Below, piece after piece: positions 21,227-29,800 of a stretch of DNA of 34,742 bases. The first letter of the stretch is position 1. Every line of letters starts with the position of its first letter. The translations under genes were made by a program, and so were the position numbers. This DNA is from a virus. The stretch is taken from IMG/VR virus record IMGVR_UViG_3300032050_005727, positions 1 to 34,742 of that record; one strand, given 5' to 3'. Under the pieces are notes generated by a model. The model saw nothing but the letters and a program-made list of their open reading frames with translations. It was not told the DNA's origin and did not search any database.

Positions 21227-22906
21227 ATGGCAAACTTAGTTCAATCCCTTTTGACTGAATCCGCTCAAACAGCTTTCTCTGATCAACATGGTGTTGCTCA
21301 GAAACTTGCTAAGAAGTGGTCAAAGTCTGGTCTTCTTGAAGGCCTTCAGGATTACGATGCTAACAACATGGCAGTAATTCTTGAGAATCAAGCTAAGCAA
21401 CTTGTCGTTGAATCTACTACAACTAACGGTAACCTTAATACCGGTGGTGCTACCTTTACTCCAGGTACTGGTGAGCAATGGGCTGGTGTAGCTCTTCCAT
21501 TAGTTCGTAAGATCTTCGGACAAATCGCTTCTAAAGAGTTCGTTAGCGTACAGCCAATGAACCTACCTGCTGGTCTAGTATTCTATCTAGATTTCCAGTA
21601 TGGTAACACAAAACCACCACTAACTACTGGTGATTCTGTATATGGTACTCCAAGTGCTAACTTCGGTAACCAAGCTGCTGGAGCCCTTTATGGTGCTGGC
21701 CGTTTCGGTTATTCTTTGAACCAATTCAGTGCTTCTTTCAGCGCATCTCTTGTAGGATTCGCTTCTGGTACTGCTAACTGGGCTGATGTTGATTTTAACA
21801 GCGACTACTCAGCTTCTGCTGCCGCTGGAACTATCACTAAGTTCACTGTTCCTACATCTTCACTTACTGGAAACATTAATGTAGATGGTGTAAGAGCTTT
21901 CATCCTTACTTCTGGTTCTATCATTACTGCTGCTGATAACATTCAGCAAGCTACTGTTCTTTCTAGCTCAGCTGCTGGTGTATTTGTTAATTTCTTCATT
22001 AACAAAGCTATCACTCTAGGTGGTGACGGTCTTGCTAAGAACTACATCGTTTACTACAACAAGGCTACTGATTTCAATAGCCGTGGTGATTTCGAAGATC
22101 GTTCTGGTCTTCCATCTGTACCAAACAGTTTGTCTACTACATCTATCGTTATCCCAGAGATCAACGTACAGATGAAGTCTCAAACTATCTCTGCTAAGAC
22201 TCGTAAGTTGAAAGCACAATGGACTCCTGAATTTGCTCAGGACCTTAATGCTTACCACAGCTTGGATGCTGAAGCTGAATTGACTGGTCTACTTTCTGAG
22301 CACATCTCTCTTGAGATCGACCTCGAAATCCTAGACATGTTGATCCAGAATGCTCCAACTGTTGAGTACTGGTCTGCAAAGGTTGGTAACCAAATCAACG
22401 CTACTAACACAGCGTTTACTTCTAACACAGCTGGTGTTTACTACACTCAGATGAGCTGGTTCCAAACTCTTGGAATTAAGCTTCAGAAGGTGTCTAACAT
22501 CATCCATCAGCGTACTCTACGCGGTGGTGCTAACTTCATGGTTGTTTCTCCAACTGTAGCTACAATTCTTGAGTCTATCCCAGGATTTGCTGCTGATACA
22601 GACGGAGCTGCTGATACTATGAAGTATGCCTTCGGTGTACAGAAGATCGGTCAGTTGAACAGCCGTTACAAGGTTTACAAAAACCCTTACATGCTCGAGA
22701 ACACAATCCTTCTTGGATTCCGTGGTAACCAATTCTTAGAGTGTGGTGCTGTTTACTCTCCATACGTTCCGTTGATCATGACTCCACTAGTGTACGATCC
22801 AAATACCTTCACTCCACGTAAGGGTATCATGACTCGTTACGCTATGACTATGGTACGTCCTGAATACTACGGATTAGTATTCGTATCTGATCTTAACGTT
22901 ATCTAA
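21227..22906 (+). CDS. 23: major capsid protein (gp23-like)
   Basis: The 559-residue product forms the hexamers of the head. Recognisable gp23 segments include SGLLEGLQDYDANNMAVILE (35-54), QAKQLVVE (55-62), VALPLVRKIFG just after the shared GGATFTPGTGEQ motif (73-84), KAQWTPEFAQDLNAYHSLDA near 329, EHISLEIDLEILDMLIQNA near 355 and FTPRKGIMTRYAMTMVRPEY near the end. The N-terminal ~62 residues are the likely propeptide; T4 gp23 is cut after residue 65. Candidate gp21 sites here are LLE|G at 38 and the non-canonical VVE|S at 62. The middle region (SVYGTPSANFGNQAAGALYG onward) is a lineage-specific insertion domain. The gene is followed by a strong terminator. Confidence 0.96.
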   Translation: MANLVQSLLTESAQTAFSDQHGVAQKLAKKWSKSGLLEGLQDYDANNMAVILENQAKQLVVESTTTNGNLNTGGATFTPGTGEQWAGVALPLVRKIFGQIASKEFVSVQPMNLPAGLVFYLDFQYGNTKPPLTTGDSVYGTPSANFGNQAAGALYGAGRFGYSLNQFSASFSASLVGFASGTANWADVDFNSDYSASAAAGTITKFTVPTSSLTGNINVDGVRAFILTSGSIITAADNIQQATVLSSSAAGVFVNFFINKAITLGGDGLAKNYIVYYNKATDFNSRGDFEDRSGLPSVPNSLSTTSIVIPEINVQMKSQTISAKTRKLKAQWTPEFAQDLNAYHSLDAEAELTGLLSEHISLEIDLEILDMLIQNAPTVEYWSAKVGNQINATNTAFTSNTAGVYYTQMSWFQTLGIKLQKVSNIIHQRTLRGGANFMVVSPTVATILESIPGFAADTDGAADTMKYAFGVQKIGQLNSRYKVYKNPYMLENTILLGFRGNQFLECGAVYSPYVPLIMTPLVYDPNTFTPRKGIMTRYAMTMVRPEYYGLVFVSDLNVI

Positions 22907-22929
22907 TTATAGATCGTTAGATTGACAAT

Positions 22930-22960
22930 AAAAGGGGCCTCTTTTTGAGGCCCTTTTTTT
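22930..22960 (+). terminator. rho-independent terminator after the major capsid gene
   Basis: GGGCCTC (22935-22941), loop TTTTT, GAGGCCC (22947-22953), then a 7-T run; upstream A residues extend the pairing into the T-run. It is the strongest terminator seen in the window and isolates the highly expressed capsid unit from phoH. Confidence 0.92.
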
Positions 22961-22975
22961 ATTTATAGTCTCTCA

Positions 22976-22984
22976 ATATTTATT
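22976..22984 (+). promoter_or_regulatory. late-promoter-like motif copy 8 (ATATTTATT)
   Basis: Directly downstream of the capsid terminator and 13 nt before the phoH ATG, so a new transcript must start here or nearby; this is the best positional argument that the motif is a promoter. A second TATTTATA string lies at 22960-22967. Confidence 0.55.
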
Positions 22985-22997
22985 TGAAAGGTATTTG

Positions 22998-23669
22998 ATG
23001 ACGAATCTGAATGGTAGTGTAAAAAGAAAGCCGAAAAACCCTATAAAGTTTTCGGTCCAGTTAAACGAAGAACAGAAGCAGGCAAAAGAGGTTATACTCA
23101 ACAGTAAGATAACTGTTATAAAAGGTCAAGCTGGTTCTGGTAAGTCGTTAGTAGCGGCTCAGGTTGCTTTAGATCTTTTATTTCGTCGAGAAGTAGAGAA
23201 GGTCATATTAACAAGGCCTGCTGTTACTTCAGGTGAAGAGATTGGATTCTTGCCTGGTTCTAAAGAAGACAAGTTAGCTCCTTATACAGCAGCTATATAT
23301 GACAATATGTATAGACTGTACAATAAAGAGAAGATTGATAAATGTGTGACTGACGGTCAAATTGAAGTTATACCTTTAGCGTTTATGAGAGGTCGTAACT
23401 TAACTAACTGTTGTGTTGTTGTAGATGAAGGACAGAACATAACTCACAGACAAATGGAGTTGTTGTTAGGCCGCATCTGTAATGGAACTAAAATGATCGT
23501 TTGTGGTGATATACAACAAATTGATCTAAGAGACAAGAAGTTAAGTGGCTTTAACTTTATATCCACTAACTTTAAAGAAGTAAATGGGTTTTCAGTAGTT
23601 ACGCTAAAGACGAATCATCGAGATCCTATAGTAGAACAAATTCTTGAAATATATAAAGCGCACGATTAA
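22998..23669 (+). CDS. phoH: PhoH-like P-loop ATPase
   Basis: The 223-residue product starts at the ATG at 22998 (MTNLNG); a TTG one codon upstream is in frame but unnecessary. Walker A GQAGSGKS spans 43-50, the TRPAVTSGEEIGFLPGS family signature is near 73-89, Walker B VVVDEGQN near 138-145, followed by CGDIQQIDL near 167-175 and the arginine-containing TNHRDP near 207. PhoH proteins are RNA-associated ATPases common in marine phages; their role in infection is unresolved. Its site inside the head/neck cluster right after gp23 is unlike T4, which lacks phoH. The sequence GAAAGG upstream is one of the few weak Shine-Dalgarno-like strings in the window. It is coupled to the neck gene by TAATG. 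Confidence 0.95.
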   Translation: MTNLNGSVKRKPKNPIKFSVQLNEEQKQAKEVILNSKITVIKGQAGSGKSLVAAQVALDLLFRREVEKVILTRPAVTSGEEIGFLPGSKEDKLAPYTAAIYDNMYRLYNKEKIDKCVTDGQIEVIPLAFMRGRNLTNCCVVVDEGQNITHRQMELLLGRICNGTKMIVCGDIQQIDLRDKKLSGFNFISTNFKEVNGFSVVTLKTNHRDPIVEQILEIYKAHD

Positions 23670-24844
23670 TGGCTTCAACTTCAACTACACCAATATGGAA
23701 CGGCACAGGAGGTCCAATATCAGGATCAACTCCATTTGGTTTTTACGACAACGATACAGTATATCAAGCTGATGGACCTAAAGTAGCTAACTTCTGCGCT
23801 AGAAAGTTAGGCTTTCCTATCATGGAAGTCGAACTACAATCTGGTTCATTCTATGCTTGTTTTGAAGAAGCTGTTTCTGTATATGCTGAAGAAGTTTATC
23901 TACATAAGATTAAAGACAACTATCTAACTTTAGAAGGAACATCTACTGGTTCTGCTTTAAATAATCAAGTAGTTGTACCTAACTTAAATTATACTATTAC
24001 TGTTGCTGAGAACTATGGTACACCTATTCAAGTAGGTGGTTATGTTAATCAGTACAAAGCACCTTTATACTTAACATCGAGTCAACAAACTTACGATCTA
24101 CAAGCTTGGGCAGTTTCTGGAAGTTTGATTAGTGCTGATGATCGAGTAGTTATTAACAGAATATATTACGAAGCGCAACCTGCAATTAATCAATACTATG
24201 ATCCATATATTGGAGGTAGTATCAACTATCAAGGTGCAACCGAGAACTTTGGTTGGGCATCATATTCACCAGGACTTAACTTCGTTTTATTCCCTATCTA
24301 TTGGGATATAGCTCGTATACAAGAGATTGAAATGTCAAACAATGTACGTCGTTCTGTTTATTCATTCTCTTTAACTAATAACAAGCTAACTATATTCCCT
24401 TGGCCAGATTCTGATGGTATTGTTGTTTGGATAGACTATGCTAAGTTTAGTGAATTGAATAGTGTAGCAGGAAATAGTCCTTATTCAGGATCTACTAACT
24501 TAGTAACTAACCCATCTAACGTACCATATAACAATATAACATACGCACAGATCAATCACCCAGGTAAACAATGGATCTATGAGTATACATTAGCTCTAGC
24601 ATCAGAGTTACTAGGTTTGATTAGAGGAAAATATACACAGATACCTGCACCTGGTGCTGAAGTAACATTAAATGGTGCTGACTTAGTATCAAAAGGTCGT
24701 GATCAACAAGCTGCTTTAAGAGAAAGACTTCGTAACGATTTAGATCAGTTAAGTCGTCAAGCACAATTAGAGCGTAAACAATCTGAAAATCAATCGATAT
24801 CGAATACCTTAAATGAGGTACCGATGTTTATATATCTGGGATAA
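23669..24844 (+). CDS. 13: neck/head-completion protein (gp13-like)
   Basis: The 391-residue virion protein has TPFGFYDNDTVYQADGPKVA followed by NFCARKLGFPIMEVEL near residue 45, and FYACFEEAVSVYAEEVYLHK near 61-80, a layout I associate with gp13-type neck proteins of marine T4-like phages. In T4 gp13 and gp14 seal the filled head and join it to the tail. The C-terminal part (WIYEYTLALASELLGLIRGK, then RERLRNDLDQLSRQAQLERK) is helical. It is somewhat longer than T4 gp13 (309). Location after gp23/phoH and before other connector genes supports the assignment, but this rests on pattern memory. Confidence 0.75.
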   Translation: MASTSTTPIWNGTGGPISGSTPFGFYDNDTVYQADGPKVANFCARKLGFPIMEVELQSGSFYACFEEAVSVYAEEVYLHKIKDNYLTLEGTSTGSALNNQVVVPNLNYTITVAENYGTPIQVGGYVNQYKAPLYLTSSQQTYDLQAWAVSGSLISADDRVVINRIYYEAQPAINQYYDPYIGGSINYQGATENFGWASYSPGLNFVLFPIYWDIARIQEIEMSNNVRRSVYSFSLTNNKLTIFPWPDSDGIVVWIDYAKFSELNSVAGNSPYSGSTNLVTNPSNVPYNNITYAQINHPGKQWIYEYTLALASELLGLIRGKYTQIPAPGAEVTLNGADLVSKGRDQQAALRERLRNDLDQLSRQAQLERKQSENQSISNTLNEVPMFIYLG

Positions 24845-24846
24845 CT

Positions 24847-25338
24847 ATGGCAATGTTTGGTTCAACGAGGGATGTAGCTACCTTCAAGATCTTTACAAGA
24901 GAACTTGTTGAAGACATTGTTTCTCAAGAAGTAGGCTACTACAAAATTATGTTGTCAGATACGCCTGTCAATATATACGGTGAAGCTGTGACAAAATATT
25001 TTATTGGTCCTGTTTTGATACCAGTGTTAATAGTTCGTGGAGATTATAATAGGATAAGTTCAGACTATGGTCCAGATACAGAGCGTGATGTTGACTTTCG
25101 TTTCTTCAAAGATCATTTGATAGAAGCAAATGTTGTTCCAGAAGTAGGAGACGTTGTTATGTACAACGAAGTTTATTATGAAGTGAATAATGTTAACGAA
25201 AATCAGCAGATATTAGGTAAAGACCCAGACTATACTTATTCTAATGGAGCTGCTGGTTTTGGTCAATCTTATTCTATCATAGTAACAGGACACTACACAA
25301 GCCCAGATAAACTAGGTATAACACAAGAAAGATTATAA
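24847..25338 (+). CDS. head-tail connector/head-closure protein (gp14 position)
   Basis: The 163-residue beta-rich protein starts 2 nt after the gp13-like gene. Segments IVSQEVGYYKIMLSDTPVNI, ERDVDFRFFKDHLIEANVVP and EVGDVVMYNEVYYEVNNVNE (then NQQILGKDPDY) match a protein I recall from marine phage genomes next to the neck gene. The D-V-V-x-Y-N-E-x-Y-Y-E-V beta pattern is reminiscent of head-closure or stopper folds. It is shorter than T4 gp14 (256) and I see no direct similarity, so gp14 equivalence is by position. It is coupled to the next gene by TAATG. Confidence 0.65.
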   Translation: MAMFGSTRDVATFKIFTRELVEDIVSQEVGYYKIMLSDTPVNIYGEAVTKYFIGPVLIPVLIVRGDYNRISSDYGPDTERDVDFRFFKDHLIEANVVPEVGDVVMYNEVYYEVNNVNENQQILGKDPDYTYSNGAAGFGQSYSIIVTGHYTSPDKLGITQERL

Positions 25339-26582
25339 TGTCAATACAAGTAGTAAGACCACAGAACCGTCAAGAATTTATGAGCAAGCTCGTAGGGCCT
25401 GCTTATGATCCTAAAGAAGGGACTGTGCCTAAACCTTTCTCTGAACCTACTAAACTAGGCCAACCTGAACAAAACAGAGCGTATCAGATTAGTGTTAAAG
25501 GTGATACTGAGAAAGACTTTTATATTGGGCTCGAAGACATTGATTCTGCAGTTAGCCACTACTTTAATGACATACTTAAACTATCTGTTGTACAGAACAA
25601 TACTAAGGTAACTATTCCTATTATCTATGGTACACCTGAAAACTGGAAGGCTGTACAATCAGATGGTTACTATCGTGATCAAAACGGTAAGTTGATGGCG
25701 CCTCTTCTTATGTTCAAGAGGACTAGTGTAACACAGAATAGAGATCTAGGTAACAAGTTAGACGGTAACTTGGTTCACAACGTACAAACATTTGCTACTA
25801 GATACAACAAGAGGAACTTTTACAGTAACTTCAATGTTCTGAATAGTAGATCACCTGAAACGAAGTACGTAGTATCAGTTACACCTGACTATGTTACTGT
25901 AGAGTACGAGTGTATTGTATGGACTTATTTCGTAGAGCAGATGGACAAGGTGATCGAAGCATTGAATTTCGCATCCAGAAGCTATTGGGGCGATCCTAAC
26001 CGCTTCCAGTTCTACAGTTCGATAGAATCATTTCAAGACTCCATAACCTATGAAATAGGTGACAACCGCGCGGTCAGAACAAACTTTAACCTTACTCTAA
26101 ACGGATACCTGATTCCTGATACTATAAATAAAAAGTTAGCTAATGCTAGTGTATACTACGGAGTTAGTGAGATTGTATTTGGTCTTGAAACTACAAGTGG
26201 TCTAGAAGAGTTTTCTGTTAAAGCTGCTTCTACTACCGTAGCTCCTAAGTCTGTTCTACTTACAGATTCTCAAAACATCGTTGTACAAGGAGGTTCAGAT
26301 GCCGCTATTATATATCTTGGTATAAACAAGACAGTAGTTGGTACTTACTCGTCTCCTACAACTATGATATTTGCGGCTACTTGGGCATTAGCTCCAGCAG
26401 GTCTTCCTGCTACTGGTTTAGATAACTTCTCGTTCTTTGTAAACGGACAGTATATTGAGAAGACAGCTATTACAAGCTTTACTGAAGTAGGATCAACATC
26501 AGTTTTAGTAATAGATCCGAATGTACTTGGTTTTACTTTTGATCAAACAGACGTTGTTTTAGCAGTAGGTAAATTTAACTAA
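25338..26582 (+). CDS. virion structural protein, connector or tail-completion type
   Basis: The 414-residue product is unassigned. The core reads YIGLEDIDSAVSHYFNDILK near 62, VQTFATRYNKRNFYSNFNVL near 150, PDYVTVEYECIVWTYFVEQM near 183 and NFASRSYWGDPNRFQFYSSI near 212, a pattern I recall from structural proteins of marine myovirus-like phages. The C-terminal ~140 residues switch to an Ig-like, Thr/Ser-rich beta composition (SVLLTDSQNIVVQGGSDAAI onward), likely a surface-exposed domain. Equivalents of T4 gp3 or gp15 (tail terminators) are possible from its place between neck and fibre genes. Confidence 0.65.
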   Translation: MSIQVVRPQNRQEFMSKLVGPAYDPKEGTVPKPFSEPTKLGQPEQNRAYQISVKGDTEKDFYIGLEDIDSAVSHYFNDILKLSVVQNNTKVTIPIIYGTPENWKAVQSDGYYRDQNGKLMAPLLMFKRTSVTQNRDLGNKLDGNLVHNVQTFATRYNKRNFYSNFNVLNSRSPETKYVVSVTPDYVTVEYECIVWTYFVEQMDKVIEALNFASRSYWGDPNRFQFYSSIESFQDSITYEIGDNRAVRTNFNLTLNGYLIPDTINKKLANASVYYGVSEIVFGLETTSGLEEFSVKAASTTVAPKSVLLTDSQNIVVQGGSDAAIIYLGINKTVVGTYSSPTTMIFAATWALAPAGLPATGLDNFSFFVNGQYIEKTAITSFTEVGSTSVLVIDPNVLGFTFDQTDVVLAVGKFN

Positions 26583-26584
26583 TC

Positions 26585-26803
26585 ATGGCTAGGCTTAAGT
26601 TTAAACAAATATATTCAAATTTACAATACGATACAGCATCGTCTGTACTTACTTTGTCTGGTAGCCAACAAACAGACTTCGTTATTTCTGGTTCAGTTAG
26701 AATCGTATCTACACCTACAATGACAGGATCATTGACTATTCAAAACATCGACAGTTTTGGTGATTCTGGATCATTCTTTACTATGGATTTGGGAGATTAT
26801 TGA
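26585..26803 (+). CDS. small fibre-associated beta protein
   Basis: The 72-residue product, ARLKFKQIYSNLQYDTASSV, then TLSGSQQTDFVISGSVRIVS, GSLTIQNIDSFGDSGSFFTM, DLGDY. It shares the Ser/Thr/Gly 'TGSL' style of the adjacent giant fibre, which suggests a fibre-base, trimerisation or attachment protein. It has no stand-alone motif of known function. It starts 2 nt after the preceding stop; its TGA (26801-26803) overlaps motif copy 9. It could be a split-off N-terminal fibre segment. Confidence 0.7.
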   Translation: MARLKFKQIYSNLQYDTASSVLTLSGSQQTDFVISGSVRIVSTPTMTGSLTIQNIDSFGDSGSFFTMDLGDY

Positions 26804-26811
26804 TATTTATA
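26803..26811 (+). promoter_or_regulatory. late-promoter-like motif copy 9 (ATATTTATA)
   Basis: TGATATTTATACG overlaps the preceding stop codon, 54 nt before the fibre ATG. Like copy 3 it contains the reverse complement of the T4 late box. It is the only candidate promoter for the giant fibre gene. Confidence 0.45.
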
Positions 26812-26817
26812 CGTGGT

Positions 26818-26835
26818 GGGCTATATAGTCCTTTT
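26818..26835 (+). terminator. weak hairpin plus T4 in fibre leader
   Basis: GGGCT-ATAT-AGTCC followed by TTTT. The stem is only 5 bp with one G-T pair, so it may be a weak terminator for the upstream unit, an attenuator in the fibre leader, or chance. Confidence 0.25.
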
Positions 26836-26865
26836 CGCTAGTAGATACTTAACATAACCAGACAC

Positions 26866-29800
26866 ATGTCTAACCAGTTCCTCAAACTGCGACGTAGCGC
26901 AGTACCAGGTAAAATACCTGACACGGGGTCATTGGATTTAGGTGAAATAGCCTTAAATACCTATGACGGAGTTGCCTTCATGAAGAAATCAGTTGGAGGC
27001 ACAGAGTCAATTGTTACCATAGGAAACACAACTGGTTCATTTACTGGTTCATTCTCTGGCGAATTTACAGGTTCACTTTTAGGTACAGCTAGTTGGGCAT
27101 ACAATGCCGTAACAGCTTCTACAGCCGATGACTTTTATGTTAGAGGAGACATAACCGGCTCTAACGCACTTATTACAGGCACATTAACTGCCCAGAGATT
27201 AGTTGTACAGACTATATCTTCTTCTGTAATTTACTCTTCTGGATCTAATATATTTGGAGACGAACTAACTGACACTCAACAGTTTACAGGTTCTGTCACT
27301 ATTACAGGGTCACTAACTGTTAATGGACCTAGTACTTTTAATGGTCAAACAACTGCGAACAACTTAACCGGCTCTTTATTTGGCACATCTAGCTGGGCAA
27401 GCAAAGCTGTAACAGCCTCTTTTGCTCAGTCTGGAAATGGCATATTCAGTGGATCATTTTCTGGCTCTTTCTCTGGTAGCGGTGGTGGACTTACCAATAT
27501 ACCTGCTTCTAGTGTAGTCGGTCTTAATCTGTCTTTAATCTCTTCTGGTAGCGTTACTGCTTCAACAGACCCAGCTTATGGTTTTAAAGTCAATGCTAAT
27601 TCTCAATTATCAGGCTCTACACAGATCACAGGTTCTCTTGGAGTAACAGGATCAGTTAGCATATCAGGAAGCATAGGAAATATATTCTCTGCTAATGTAG
27701 ACACAATGGTCTTTACTGGATCGTTGTATCAAACTGGCTCAACATTTATAACAGGCACTCTTAGTGTCTTTGGAGGTATAACAGGATCTTTATTTGGCAC
27801 ATCTAGCTGGGCAGTATCAGCATCACATGCACCTAGTGCATTAACTGCATCATATGCAATAAGTAGTTCGTATAGTTTCAACTCTACTACGGCTAGTCAT
27901 GCTTTAACAGCTAGTTCAGCAGACAACTTCTTAATAAGACAGAATGTAACTGCATCTAACGCCTTAATAAATGGCACGTTAACTGCTACTACAATTATAG
28001 CTCAATATATTACAGCATCAACTGAATATATAACAGGCTCTACTAAGTTTGGTAGTGAACTAACTAATACACACGAATTTACTGGTAGCGTTACTGTTAC
28101 AGGATCTCTGTCTCTTAATAACGATCCTGTAGTTACACAAGGGCCTTACAATACTTTCTCTCAATCTATACAGTTAAGAGCTACTAATCTTGAGTCAACT
28201 GCTTCTGTATTAACAACAGCGTCGGCTAGTTTTGCTTTAGTAAGCGGTAGTTATTCATCTGCTTCTGGCTCTTTGTCTATCAGAGTAACAACACTTGAGA
28301 ATGCATCAGCTTCATTTGCCGCTGATTCTGGATCTAATAATATAAGAATTACTAATCTAGAATCGACCGCTAGCGTACTTACAGTAGCATCAAGCTCTCT
28401 ATCTACTCGTGTAACAACACTAGAGAATGCTAGTGCTAGTTTTGCACAAGATTCAGGAAGTAATAGCATAAGAATTACTAACTTAGAGTCAACGTCTTCT
28501 ATATTGACTCAAGCTTCTGCATCATTTAGTTCTAGTATATCTTATTTATCTAGTAGCTTTACGGCATTTAGTCAGTCTTATAACACTGGGTCTTTTACAG
28601 GATCTTTCTTTGGTCAAGCTGCTTTAACTGGATCATTTACTGGTTCATTTAGTGGCACGCTGTCAGGATCTTTCTCAGGATCAGTTGCTAATATAGACGG
28701 TCAAACTAACTACATTGCTAAGTTTGATTCACCTAACACAATTGATTCTAGCGTAATATATCAGTCTAGTTCTTTTATTGCTATAAATGAAACTAACTTT
28801 ACAGCAGGAGACCCCGAAGCATTATATGTTTTTCAGACACACCCTACATCATTTAACGTTGTAACTGGTAAAGGTAACACTAACAACTACTTACAGCTCA
28901 ATATACAAAATACTAATCAAGGTATATCAGCGTCATCAGATATAGTTGCTACCGCTAATAACGGTAATGAATTTAGTAACTATATTGACATGGGTATTAA
29001 TAGTGAGAACTTTAATACTGGCTTTATTGGTGAAGCAAATGATGCTTATGTTTACTCTATTGCAAATAATCTACACATTGGTAACGCTGCTACTAATGGT
29101 AGTCACTTAGGCTTCTTTGTTGGTGGAGATGACGTTCAAGCAAACAACAAACTACAACTTAATCCAGACAATATTCACTTTATGTCTGGCTCTTTACAGT
29201 TAACTGGTAGCTTAAATGTATTAGAAGGTATAACTGGCAGTCTATTTGGTACTGCTAGTTGGGCAATATCTGCATCACATGCACCATCAGCACTTACTTC
29301 TAGTTATGCTATTACGGCTTCATATAGTTTAACTGCTACTTCTGCATCTCATGCTATAAACTCTGATATTGCAATTAGTGCAAGTTATGCCGCAACCGCA
29401 TCTTCTGCTAATGACTTTTTAGTTAGACAGAATATAACAGCTAGTAATGCACTTATAACAGGAACACTAACTGCACAGACTATCATAGCTCAGTACATTA
29501 CATCATCTACTGAGTTTATTACAGGTTCTACGAAGTTTGGTACACAACTTACAGATACTCACCAGTTTACTGGTAGTGTGACTATTACTGGTAGTTTGAG
29601 CCTTAATAATGATCCTGTTGTAACACAAACTCCTTATAACACGTTTAGTCAATCTATACAACTTAGAGCGACTAATCTAGAATCTACAGCTAGCGTATTA
29701 ACTAGTGCTAGTGCGTCATTTGCACAAGATTCTGGATCTAATTCTATAAGATTTACTAATCTTGAGTCAACTGCCAGCGTACTTACAACTGCTAGTGCGT

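Noticed and set aside
28251-28469. 72-codon minus-strand frame in the fibre gene
   Set aside because: It arises from the repetitive LEST codons; the + strand frame is continuous and clearly coding.
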